Below, piece after piece: positions 54,011 through 62,986 of a stretch of DNA of 64,000 nt. Below the pieces are notes generated by a model that ran no database searches, was not told the DNA's origin, and saw only the letters and a list, made by a program, of their open reading frames with translations. The stretch spans positions 62,001 through 126,000 of the forward strand of contig NZ_PYOC01000002.1 in the NCBI RefSeq assembly GCF_003026215.1, read 5' to 3'. This DNA comes from Photobacterium indicum. GTDB lineage: Bacteria; Pseudomonadota; Gammaproteobacteria; Enterobacterales; Vibrionaceae. Numbering within the stretch: the stretch's first letter is position 1; the number at the start of each line of letters is the position of its first letter. Position numbers and translations under genes: made by a program.

Positions 54011-54946
54011 ATGTATACCAAGGATAATATTCTTGCTAAAAATCAGCGGTTAAATAGCTTTCAGCTCTCAAAACTTCATACATTTGAAGTCGCCGCAAGA
54101 CACAGTTCTTTTTCTTTAGCTGCAGAAGAACTCTCTATGACACCCAGCGCGATATCACATCGAATAAATGGATTAGAAGATGAGCTTGGGATTCAGTTAT
54201 TTAAACGTTCCCATAGAAAAATAAGCCTAACCACTGAGGGGAAGCGAATCTATCTTTCCTTAAAGCAATCCCTAAACACATTAAATCAAGAAATTTTTGA
54301 AGTACGAAATGGCGAGGTTTCGGGAACACTTACTATCTATTCACGACCATCTTTTGCACAGTGCTGGTTAGTGCCTCGCATATATAAGTTCAAAGAACTA
54401 CATCCCGCTATTGAACTTAAGATTCTGACGGGTAACGAAAATATCAACTTCTGTGGTTACGGTATCGATATCGCTATCTATTTTGATGATAAAACACCTA
54501 AAAAACTTTGGTATCAAGAGATAATGTCAGAGACTATTGTCCCGGTATGCACTCCAAATTATGCGAAAAAGCACGATTTGGTGGGTAAAGTTCAAAATTT
54601 ACACAAATGCACATTACTGCATGATAACCAAGCATGGGATTACGAGTCTAACCTAGATGAATGGGAATCTTGGGCAAAGACATATGACATTGAGTCAATA
54701 AAACAGATACCAAGTATAAGTTTTGATAGATCCGACTTGGCGGTCATTGCCGCGATAAATAATGCAGGTGTTGCAATGGGCAGACACAGCTTAGTTCAGA
54801 AGAAAATAAAGTCCGGAGAATTGATTCAACCATTTTCGGAAAAAACAGTCTCTTGCCAACAAAGGTACTACGTAACCACGCTTCAAAATCAACACTCAAA
54901 ACAAATTGAGCTATTTCTCGATTGGCTTAAGCGCGAAGCAGAATAA
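54011..54946 (+). CDS. dsdC: LysR-family activator DsdC
   Basis: A 311-residue LysR regulator, the same length as E. coli DsdC when started at ATG 54011 (AAGG upstream); an earlier in-frame ATG at 53951 adds 20 residues. The winged helix reads HTFEVAARHSSFSLAAEELS, then MTPSAISHRINGLEDELGIQ; the effector domain begins GTLTIYSRPSFAQCWLVPRI. It is divergent from dsdXA and should activate it in the presence of D-serine. Confidence 0.92.
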   Translation: MYTKDNILAKNQRLNSFQLSKLHTFEVAARHSSFSLAAEELSMTPSAISHRINGLEDELGIQLFKRSHRKISLTTEGKRIYLSLKQSLNTLNQEIFEVRNGEVSGTLTIYSRPSFAQCWLVPRIYKFKELHPAIELKILTGNENINFCGYGIDIAIYFDDKTPKKLWYQEIMSETIVPVCTPNYAKKHDLVGKVQNLHKCTLLHDNQAWDYESNLDEWESWAKTYDIESIKQIPSISFDRSDLAVIAAINNAGVAMGRHSLVQKKIKSGELIQPFSEKTVSCQQRYYVTTLQNQHSKQIELFLDWLKREAE

Positions 54947-55304
54947 TTCACACATTCTAGACCTCCTAGAGATTCGCCAAACTTAATGAAATAAGTAACT
55001 ATTCCCAGCAAATATCAGCCGCCACAATTATCTCTTGTGGCGATTAACTCCCCTCTTTAACCTCCATTTCACTATCACAGATTCATGATAGTGAGCATTT
55101 TTCATTATCTAAACAATGCCGTTATGCTTTTTCCACTTAACAATCAAACGCTCTGTTTAACGACAACAACCCATATGATGTCTCTAATATTGGCATTATG
55201 CAGAAAAAACGTACCAGAATAGAAATACACTATAGTATTCATTCAGTTCGCTTGTGGTTATCGTTCGATTGTTAAGTCTCACACTCTTATAAAAGGAATG
55301 CTCG
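54947..55304 (+). terminator. Gap after dsdC with a hairpin
   Basis: At 55020-55042 CGCCACAA pairs with TTGTGGCG around a 7-base loop, a possible dsdC terminator although the T-tract is poor. The rest must hold the promoter of the amidohydrolase gene; no clear elements were recognised. Confidence 0.4.
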
Positions 55305-57014
55305 ATGAAAAGCATCAAACCAACTCTCTTGGGACTTATGATAATGACAGTACAATCTGGTCTAGCACCGTCAGCAATAGCAGCACAGCAAACTGCTGAG
55401 ACGATTCTAACCAATGCTGTTTTTTATACTGGTCAGCCCGTCAAAGCTGTAGCGATTGCTGACGGAAAAATAATTGCGATGGGCAAACAATCTGACATCA
55501 ATGCTTACCGCTCACCAAACACTGAGGTTATCGATCTTGAAGGCGCTTTTGTATTACCTGGCTTCGTCGATAACCATAATCACGTTTTTGAAGCGGCATC
55601 AGAAGCCGGTGGTAATTGCGAACTGAGTATGGATGCATCACTTGAAGAGCAAATCCCGTACTTACTGCAATGTCGTAAAACCAGTCAAAAAAATGTGTCG
55701 TCAAAAAATGATTGGCTAATGGGGTACGGCTTTTCACTCGATATGACGTTGAGCGATGACAACACTCGTACACCGCTTGAAGTACTGGATGAGATTTTCC
55801 CCGATCAACCCGTTGTGTTGATGGAACAAACATCGCACTCCATGTGGGTCAACTCCCAGGCTTTAAAATTGGCAGGCATCACGAGAAACAGCCCAGAACC
55901 GCAAGGTGGCAAGATACTCACCGACCATGAAACGGGCGAACTTAATGGCATTTTGTTTGATAATGCGGGTGACGTCGTAATGGAAATGGCGTGGAACAGC
56001 TTAGCCGATAAATTTAACCAAAGTTACGACGGGCTCATGAACGGATTAGAAGAAGCCGCGGTATACGGTATCACTACCATTGGTGACGGACGCTTGTATT
56101 GGAAGCGCGGCTGGTATGACGTATGGAAAGCGGCAGAAAAAGATGATGCGTTAACAGCGCGTGTGTCGTTACGTCCGTGGATTTACCCGTCAGATAGCAT
56201 GGAAGCCCAACTTCCCTATTTACAACGTATTCAATCTCGGGATCCTGAATCACGCTTGATCGTCGATCAGGTCAAAATGTACAGCGATGGTATCTTGATC
56301 AACGGCACAGCTAAAACACTGGCACCGTATCTATCTACTTACATCGAAGATGAACCATACGGCATTAACTACATAGCCCCAACTGCAATGAAATCGTGGT
56401 TAAAAGCACTCGATAAAATTGGTTACGGGGCGCATATTCATGCCATCGGAGACGGTGCGATTAATGAATCCCTGAATGCCATTGAGGCTGTCAGACAAAC
56501 GCATTCTAACCGTGATTATACGCTGACCCATGTCGAGATGGTGCAAGATGCAGACTTACCGCGTTTCAAAGCCCTTAACGTGACGGCTGATTTTCAGGTC
56601 GGTTCCGATTACATCGTGGAACATGACCATGAATGGGCTGTTCCTTTTATTGGCGAGAAGCGTGCCAACAACATGATGCAAGTGAACCGTTTATACCAAA
56701 CAGGCGCGAATGTTAGTCTAAGCAGCGACTGGAACGTGCACGATATCAACCCATTAGTGGGTATCAGTAATAGCCTTTTAATGGGAAAAACAGGCTTACC
56801 GGATATCAAAACAGCCATCGATGCTTACACGATTAATGCAGCGGTCAGTTTAGGTTTAGACGATATTACAGGCAGTATTGAAGTCGGAAAATCGGCAGAC
56901 TTTGTGGTGTTAGATAAAGACATTCGCACCATGAAACCTAAAAATATTCCGAATGCTCTCGTTATGCTCACTATGCTACAAGGTGAAGTCGTGTTCGATA
57001 GTGATGACAAGTAA
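55305..57014 (+). CDS. Exported amidohydrolase, YtcJ-like (Amidohydro_3)
   Basis: A 569-residue metal-dependent hydrolase. A signal peptide (MKSIKPTLLGLMIMTVQSGL, cleavage near AIAAQQ) points to the periplasm. Metal-site motifs are GFVDNHNHVFEA (HxH), the lysine-strand region DQVKMYSDGILINGT, HIHAIGDGAINESLNAIE and LSSDWNVHDINPL with the final Asp. Family members act on amide or formyl groups of diverse compounds; the substrate is unknown. It converges on a LysR gene, which may or may not control it. Confidence 0.88.
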   Translation: MKSIKPTLLGLMIMTVQSGLAPSAIAAQQTAETILTNAVFYTGQPVKAVAIADGKIIAMGKQSDINAYRSPNTEVIDLEGAFVLPGFVDNHNHVFEAASEAGGNCELSMDASLEEQIPYLLQCRKTSQKNVSSKNDWLMGYGFSLDMTLSDDNTRTPLEVLDEIFPDQPVVLMEQTSHSMWVNSQALKLAGITRNSPEPQGGKILTDHETGELNGILFDNAGDVVMEMAWNSLADKFNQSYDGLMNGLEEAAVYGITTIGDGRLYWKRGWYDVWKAAEKDDALTARVSLRPWIYPSDSMEAQLPYLQRIQSRDPESRLIVDQVKMYSDGILINGTAKTLAPYLSTYIEDEPYGINYIAPTAMKSWLKALDKIGYGAHIHAIGDGAINESLNAIEAVRQTHSNRDYTLTHVEMVQDADLPRFKALNVTADFQVGSDYIVEHDHEWAVPFIGEKRANNMMQVNRLYQTGANVSLSSDWNVHDINPLVGISNSLLMGKTGLPDIKTAIDAYTINAAVSLGLDDITGSIEVGKSADFVVLDKDIRTMKPKNIPNALVMLTMLQGEVVFDSDDK

Positions 57015-57055
57015 CATAATCAAGAATAATGTAATCAAGAGTAACAAATAGCTTA

Positions 57056-57952
57056 CTACTCGACGAGTAAGGCATGTTCTGTTTTTATCAGTGATAATAA
57101 CAGCTTGCCTTGCTCGGTTTGTGACAACCCATGTTGCCATACTGCTTCAACACGACGGCTCATCGCTGCTTGTTCAAAATCGGTCGATAATACCTGTAAG
57201 CGTTTATCTGCCTGATTAGCCGCTAGATATGGCGCGATCTGATCATACGGCAACATTGCATAACCCACGCCGTTTTGAAGTACCGCCACTAAAGAAGCCA
57301 ACTCGGTAAAGGTTGCATACGTTGGGCTATAACCCACTTCTTCATCGTCAGTCATGGCTTCACGAGTCCAGATCAGTTCTCGATAGGCTGACAAATGATC
57401 GGCAGTTACTACAGATTCAGACGCTAACGGGTGCGATATCCCTGCCACTAGCACATCTCGGTAACTGCCCAATCGGCAATAATCAAAATCACTATAATGC
57501 AGTGTGGTATGTTCGGTGAGTAAGCTAATGTCTAGCGAGCCATCATCTAGCCCCACTAATAACGCTTTACGGCTATTGGTCGACACTTCAAGATTAACGT
57601 TCAGTTGCTGCAACGCCTTCACCCATACTGCTTGCAAACACGATTGGGGAATATAATTATCAATACCAATCCGTAACAAGGTGGGTTCTTCAAGTGATAA
57701 CGCAGATGCACATGCTGTCAGTTTGTCTGCTTGGCTCACGGTATGTACCATCATTGGTAGCAGCTCTTCCCCCGCTGCACTTAGGCGAATACTGTTGCCT
57801 GTTCGCTCGAGTAAAGTAACCCCAAAGTCGATCTCTAGCTCTGAAATCCACTGGCTAACCTGCGACTGGCGCTTGCCCATAGTGCGGGCAGCCGCTGAAA
57901 TAGAACCCAACTGGTGAGCAAGTACAAACGCTTTTAAATGTTGAATATTCAT
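57056..57952 (-). CDS. LysR-family transcriptional regulator
   Basis: A 298-residue LysR protein. Winged helix at residues 2-60 (LKAFVLAHQLGSISAAARTM, GKRQSQVSQWISELEIDFGV) and effector domain from about 90 (LLRIGIDNYIPQSCLQAVWV). It ends 42 bases from the amidohydrolase gene, convergent, and starts 38 bases after the helicase gene, which runs the same way. Target unknown. Confidence 0.88.
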   Translation of the reverse strand: MNIQHLKAFVLAHQLGSISAAARTMGKRQSQVSQWISELEIDFGVTLLERTGNSIRLSAAGEELLPMMVHTVSQADKLTACASALSLEEPTLLRIGIDNYIPQSCLQAVWVKALQQLNVNLEVSTNSRKALLVGLDDGSLDISLLTEHTTLHYSDFDYCRLGSYRDVLVAGISHPLASESVVTADHLSAYRELIWTREAMTDDEEVGYSPTYATFTELASLVAVLQNGVGYAMLPYDQIAPYLAANQADKRLQVLSTDFEQAAMSRRVEAVWQHGLSQTEQGKLLLSLIKTEHALLVE

Positions 57953-57990
57953 GACACTTTATTCCTACTCACAAACAGAACCATTCACAC

Positions 57991-60384
57991 TCAGTAACGT
58001 CGACCTTTGGCGCGCGCGATAACAATCAAACGATTCACCAACACCTTTTGCTTGGCATCATCTTCATTCTTGATCGCCGATTTCAAATCCCGTAAAACAC
58101 GAGCCAATTCGGTTTCAAGGTATTTAATGGTTTTCGTTTTAACCATTGAGCGAATAAGTTTTTCGCCATTAGGTGGAATAGGCTGTTCTATTGCCCATTT
58201 ATAACTGTACCCATCTTTAACTGAAGGAGCGGTTATTACAGGCTCTGGCGGTGCTTCTGCCATATCATCTAAACGGCCCAAATGTTTACAGTAACCCTGA
58301 GCGATCAGTGATTTATGGTACGGGATCGGTTGTGCCTCATACAACATAGGACCCAAAGCTTGCGCCACTTTCATATTCGCTTCTAACACGAATTGGCTGG
58401 CATTTTTATCTGGCCTTACGTATGTGCCTTTTTTAACAGGTTCAACGGTATAGTAAATTTTAGCCTGCTCTTTAGCCCGCGTTATACCGACATAAGCTAA
58501 ACGGCGTTCTTCCTCTGTATCGGCTGAGATACCTGCCGACGAGCGATTCACATACGGAAAAGCATCTTTATCCCAATACGGTAGATATACATGGTTATAT
58601 TCGCAGCCTTTAGCACGGAAAATAGTGGTCAGCTGAACAGGCTGTACGGCTTCATCTGCCCCACCGATTACACCTTGTTTCTGTTGTTGCTGACTTGAAC
58701 TTGGATTTGAACTTGGATTTTGATACGAATTACCGCGGGAGTTTGACGCTGACTTCTGTGAGTAATACTCGAAGTATTGCAGTGCTTTACCACAATCTTG
58801 ATCCATTGAATCTAAAACGGTTTCGATACTGTCTAAGCGCTCAATAGCTTCTTCAATTTCTGATGCGGTCGATTCTGTTTTCCAAATCCATGCATCTAAT
58901 TGGCTTTCAGCACGGTACTGACGGTATACACTAACCGCTTTCACGCTACCTTTTTGTTGTAATCGAGCCAACAAGTTCACTCGCTCAATAAGCGTATCTA
59001 ACTTGCCGTCACCTTTCGCTTTTTCCAACTTCTTAGCGTGTAATTCCCATTGCGGCGCAGGCATGTTTGCCAATTCATCACAAATCGGACGTAACTGCGC
59101 ATTAGGCACATAGCAATGTGGAAAACACAGTAAATTAAACAATGATGTCGCACGAAAATGAGGTTCGTTTTCATTGAAGCGCCCCGTTGCCAAGCTCATA
59201 ACGTCTAGCAACAGTTTGACCTCTCGGCTATGAGCTAACACTGAAGGCACTGGCATATGATAAGGAATTTGCTTAGTCAAAAAGGCTAATTCAAACAATA
59301 GCGTTTGTGACCAGCGACGCACTAAAATCGCCACTTCAGAAGGCTTTCCACCTTGCGCTAAATACTGCTGGATTGATTGTACAATTTCGCCCACTTGGCG
59401 TTCACTGCCAATCACTTCCACCAAGGTATCGTCAACATTATCGTGAGATACGGTTAAAAAATCATGGAAACGTTGTTTATTGTTTGAAATCAAATGACTA
59501 GCAGACAGCGCTAAACTGTGACCAAATCGGAAAGTACGCGATAAGGTGTAGGTTGTCGCAGGCGCAAAATCTTCATCAAAATTAAGCATAAACTGTGGTG
59601 CACTGCCACGCCATTTGTAGATGCACTGATCCACATCGCCTACCGCCACTAGCTGGGCATTCGGTGCGAGTAAATGTTTTAACAACCAATATTGCGCTGT
59701 GTTGATATCTTGGAACTCATCAACCACAATAAATTTAAAACGTTGATGATAGAAATCGCGGATATTGGTATTCGTTTTCAACACATGTACAGATTCAACC
59801 AACCAATCATCAAAGAACAACAATTTCTGCTCTTTTCGTATGGTTTCAAACTGCCAATATGCATCAATAATAAACAGGTATTCGCGGTTAATGTCCGACA
59901 TCTCGAACACTTCTTTAGGCGGTAACATGTAGGCTTTAACCAAACCAATGAAGCTCATTAAAAGCTCAATGGTTTTAGGGTCTTTAATCAACTGCTGACG
60001 TTGATAACTTTTTTCACCCGCCGCAACAGTGCGTAAGATGGATTTAGCGATAGTTTTGTCGCGATCGCCTTCATTAAAACTTAGCTGAAAACCAGTTTCA
60101 TTCAAATAGCCTGTTTGCTTAAGCAATTGCATACAAAAACTGTGAAAAGTATGAACAGGAACAGCACTATTAATACCTTTCGCCTGCAACTTGGCTTGGA
60201 AATCGATTCGAATGTCACGGTTGAACATCATCACCAACATTTCGTTGGCAGGTACGGTATCGAGTTTATTCGCAATCAAACCGACCAATGTCGTGGTTTT
60301 ACCGGTGCCCGCCCCCGCAACACACAAGGCATTGCCTGATTGGTGATTAATGAAGGCTGTTTGTTCTGGGGTAAAACTCGTCAT
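57991..60384 (-). CDS. UvrD/Rep-type superfamily 1 DNA helicase
   Basis: A 797-residue ATP-dependent helicase. Motifs in order: Walker A CVAGAGTGKTT (about 21-31), MFNRDIRIDFQ, VHTFHSF, Walker B FIVVDEFQDIN, VAVGDVDQCIYKWRGSAP, SRTFRFG, TTIFRAKGCEYNHVYL and LAYVGITRAKE. A low-complexity Ser/Gln/Asn stretch (about residues 540-570) splits the C-terminal RecA domain. It differs from the housekeeping UvrD, Rep and PcrA in its C-terminal tail, so it is an accessory helicase of unknown job. Confidence 0.92.
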   Translation of the reverse strand: MTSFTPEQTAFINHQSGNALCVAGAGTGKTTTLVGLIANKLDTVPANEMLVMMFNRDIRIDFQAKLQAKGINSAVPVHTFHSFCMQLLKQTGYLNETGFQLSFNEGDRDKTIAKSILRTVAAGEKSYQRQQLIKDPKTIELLMSFIGLVKAYMLPPKEVFEMSDINREYLFIIDAYWQFETIRKEQKLLFFDDWLVESVHVLKTNTNIRDFYHQRFKFIVVDEFQDINTAQYWLLKHLLAPNAQLVAVGDVDQCIYKWRGSAPQFMLNFDEDFAPATTYTLSRTFRFGHSLALSASHLISNNKQRFHDFLTVSHDNVDDTLVEVIGSERQVGEIVQSIQQYLAQGGKPSEVAILVRRWSQTLLFELAFLTKQIPYHMPVPSVLAHSREVKLLLDVMSLATGRFNENEPHFRATSLFNLLCFPHCYVPNAQLRPICDELANMPAPQWELHAKKLEKAKGDGKLDTLIERVNLLARLQQKGSVKAVSVYRQYRAESQLDAWIWKTESTASEIEEAIERLDSIETVLDSMDQDCGKALQYFEYYSQKSASNSRGNSYQNPSSNPSSSQQQQKQGVIGGADEAVQPVQLTTIFRAKGCEYNHVYLPYWDKDAFPYVNRSSAGISADTEEERRLAYVGITRAKEQAKIYYTVEPVKKGTYVRPDKNASQFVLEANMKVAQALGPMLYEAQPIPYHKSLIAQGYCKHLGRLDDMAEAPPEPVITAPSVKDGYSYKWAIEQPIPPNGEKLIRSMVKTKTIKYLETELARVLRDLKSAIKNEDDAKQKVLVNRLIVIARAKGRRY

Positions 60385-60525
60385 GCTTTGATTCAGCTCT
60401 TAAATGTAATAAACAAAATGGACTCGATAAACGTACTGTATTTGAACATGATATAGCGCCTAAAGCAGCAAACGCCGCGTCTTTTATCTTCACACCACTC
60501 ACCAGTGCATAATAATTAACCTTAT

Positions 60526-60791
60526 TATACCCAAGCCACCTCAAGATGCAGGATTCAGAGTGATATCAGCGTATTTAATTCAAGGAAAATGTGTGTAGGA
60601 ATGGCATTCCCTTTCAAGCACGTTTGACACAGAAGTAGATACGCTGAATCACTCCCGAAGGGCAAGTTTTGTTGGGCTCTATGCGGTGTTACTTATTTCC
60701 AACGTAGAACGACTAGGCCTATAAATAAATGCCTTGCCTAGAGCCCAACAAATTCTCGCTGAAACGAGCATCTTGAGGTGACTTGGGTATA
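60526..60791 (-). mobile_element. MITE-like repeat, copy B (full length, inverted)
   Basis: A 266-base element bounded by TATACCCAAG and CTTGGGTATA, the reverse complement of copy A at 21594-21849. Its end repeats extend over about 24 bases (TATACCCAAGYCACCTCAAG then ATGC). Stem arms differ from copy A in a compensating way (TTGTTGGGCTCT with AGAGCCCAACAA). It lies between the helicase gene and purC, whose start regions both face it. Confidence 0.82.
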
Positions 60792-60928
60792 CACATATAA
60801 GACAAACGGCTATAGACAATAAGCAATATATATCCCTTTCAAGGTTCTTTTTGATATCAAATTACGTTCAAAAATCGCTCAAGATAATTCTAACTTTCAT
60901 TTCTGGAATCGTATAACTCACCCACAAA

Positions 60929-60944
60929 AGGCAAACGTTTGCTT
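60929..60944 (+). promoter_or_regulatory. PurR operator and purC promoter
   Basis: AGGCAAACGTTTGCTT contains the perfect PurR palindrome GCAAACGTTTGC. TTGCTT at 60940 and TAAATT at 60964 (18 bases apart) are possible -35 and -10 elements, placing the operator over the -35 box of purC. Confidence 0.8.
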
Positions 60945-61072
60945 TTTTTACTGGCGACCGCTGTAAATTCTGGTATTATTCTCATCAGAATTCGGCTAAA
61001 GGGCTTATATCTCAGTCATTAGCCGCGAAGTGCTTTTATCATTATATTGATTATTGAAATAGGAATTTCACC

Positions 61073-62176
61073 ATGAGCCTTGCTGATCAAGTTCTTGCTG
61101 TAAATGATGACCTACCAATCCGTACCGACAAACCTGTACACAGTGGCAAAGTACGTTCTGTTTACTGGTTAACTGAAGCGGATAGTCGTCGCCTGATCGA
61201 AGAAAAAGGGTATAACGTTGCACCGGATGCACCGCTTGCCATCATGGTAATCAGTGACCGTATTTCAGCTTTTGATTGCATTTGGCATGGTGAAGGCGGA
61301 ATGAAGGGCGTACCAGGTAAAGGTGCTGCATTAAACGCAATCTCTAACCATTGGTTTAAGCTTTTCCGCGACAATGATTTAGCAGAAAGCCATATTCTAG
61401 ATATTCCGCACCCATTCATCTGGATTGTACAAAAAGCCAAACCAGTAATGATTGAAGCAATTTGCCGTCAATACATTACTGGTTCAATGTGGCGTTCTTA
61501 CAGCAAAGGCGAACGTGATTTCTGTGGTATTGAAGTACCAGAAGGTCTAAATAAAGATCAGAAATTACCAGAACTATTAATTACACCGTCAACGAAAGGT
61601 ATTCTGGAAGGTATTCCAGGAGTTCCAGCAGTTGATGACGTAAACATTACGCGTAAAAATATTGAAGAAAACTTCGAAGCATTCAATTTCCGTAATACGG
61701 ATGATATTAATCATTACGAGAAACTACTAAAAGAAGGCTTCGATGTTATTAGCTCTGAGCTAGAAAAACTTGATCAAATCTTCGTCGATACCAAGTTCGA
61801 ATTTGGCTACGTGACAGATGCGAGCGGTAAAGAAAAGCTTATTTACATGGATGAAGTCGGTACGCCAGATTCGTCTCGTATTTGGGATGCCGCAGCTTAC
61901 CGTGATGGTAAAATTGTAGAAAATTCGAAAGAAGATTTCCGCCAATTACTGCTTAACCACTTCCCTGATCCAGATATTCTTTTGAATAAAGATCGTATGG
62001 AAGAGCGTTCCGCTTTAGCACGCGATAATGCATTACCTGAAGAAGTATTGATGCAAGTATCTAAAATTTACACTGACATTGCAGAAAAAATCACAGGTAA
62101 AAAAATCATCCTGAGCAAGAACCCTAAAGCAGAAATTACAGCGATTCTACGTGACCAATATGGCTTAGTTGATTAA
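61073..62176 (+). CDS. purC: Phosphoribosylaminoimidazole-succinocarboxamide synthase
   Basis: A 367-residue SAICAR synthetase of the long form found in Vibrionaceae; it joins aspartate to CAIR in purine synthesis. Family motifs include [51 protein letters not shown] [19 protein letters not shown], and the C-terminal [18 protein letters not shown] PurR operator precedes it and a strong terminator follows, so it is a single PurR-controlled gene. Confidence 0.95.
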   Translation: MSLADQVLAVNDDLPIRTDKPVHSGKVRSVYWLTEADSRRLIEEKGYNVAPDAPLAIMVISDRISAFDCIWHGEGGMKGVPGKGAALNAISNHWFKLFRDNDLAESHILDIPHPFIWIVQKAKPVMIEAICRQYITGSMWRSYSKGERDFCGIEVPEGLNKDQKLPELLITPSTKGILEGIPGVPAVDDVNITRKNIEENFEAFNFRNTDDINHYEKLLKEGFDVISSELEKLDQIFVDTKFEFGYVTDASGKEKLIYMDEVGTPDSSRIWDAAAYRDGKIVENSKEDFRQLLLNHFPDPDILLNKDRMEERSALARDNALPEEVLMQVSKIYTDIAEKITGKKIILSKNPKAEITAILRDQYGLVD

Positions 62177-62205
62177 GCGACGCAGCTAAACTTAGTTACA
62201 ATTAC

Positions 62206-62236
62206 AAAAAAGGGTAGCATTGCGCTACCCTTTTTT
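62206..62236 (+). terminator. Terminator of purC
   Basis: AAAAAAGGGTAGC and GCTACCCTTTTTT form a 13-base-pair stem with a 5-base loop, ending in a T-run. Confidence 0.92.
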
Positions 62237-62762
62237 GTTCAGCATTCATTCAGGTATACATGCTATTAATAATGAAGAGTTATAAAAAGTTCAGGCATCA
62301 CCAGAACAGCTATTCATTACTTTTCTAAATAGCTCTTAATATCTTTACTTCCGTAAATTGTTAACGTATTTCTAAGATAGAAATGACCACCTTGTTAATC
62401 ACTGTGTTTCATATTTTATTTCAGCTGCAAAATAACCTTTTCTTTATTGTGGGTAGTAACAACTCGATACATTACCGCTACAAATAAAACAAAGTGTATA
62501 CATTCAGCTACGAAAAAATACTCTTCATATCTTTTCATATTTACTCTTACTTCTTCTTATTTGTATACATAACAACACATTAGATCGCATCTCATTAATA
62601 ATCCTGTGCAGCATCAAAAAACTTATTAAATATAAGGTTTAACCCCTAAGTATTAATTGAACTATAGGGAGTGACTACTTTATGATCTGCGTATAAATAG
62701 TTTGTTACATATTGAAATGCATTCTATTTAAATAAAAACATAAAAAATAGCAGGTGGTGTTT
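62237..62762 (+). promoter_or_regulatory. torEC upstream region with TorR-box-like repeats
   Basis: At 62521-62540 two tandem decamers, CTCTTCATAT and CTTTTCATAT, each match the E. coli tor box CTGTTCATAT at 9 of 10 positions. A weaker relative, TGTTTCATAT, lies at 62404-62413. The TorR response regulator binds such direct repeats to switch on TMAO respiration. The rest is AT-rich with no gene. Confidence 0.6.
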
Positions 62763-62939
62763 ATGAGTAGTGTAACTAATAACGGTGATGGGGAAACCCG
62801 CTCTAGCGAGTGGAAAGCCTTCCTTTTTATCACTGTCTTTTTATTTCCAATTCTTAGTGTGATGTTTGTAGGTGGGTACGGTTTTATTATTTGGATGCTG
62901 CAAGTGTTCCTTTTAGGTCCTCCTGGCCATGGCGGCTAA
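62763..62939 (+). CDS. torE: TorE/NapE-family small membrane protein
   Basis: A 58-residue protein with one membrane helix (AFLFITVFLFPILSVMFVGG) and the family end GYGFIIWMLQVFLLGPPGHG. NapE/TorE proteins accompany periplasmic reductase operons; their role is unclear. ATG at 62763 has AGG 8 bases upstream and fits the family; an upstream in-frame GTG at 62754 is less likely. It is 47 bases before torC. Confidence 0.85.
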   Translation: MSSVTNNGDGETRSSEWKAFLFITVFLFPILSVMFVGGYGFIIWMLQVFLLGPPGHGG

Positions 62940-62986
62940 GCAACTTACCAATAAATATAACTGAATTTGTTTAGAAAGAGCACATT

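Noticed and set aside
62237..62762. Small RNA or extra gene in the long torE upstream region
   Set aside because: No terminator-like hairpin or credible frame was seen; the tor-box repeats explain the region better.
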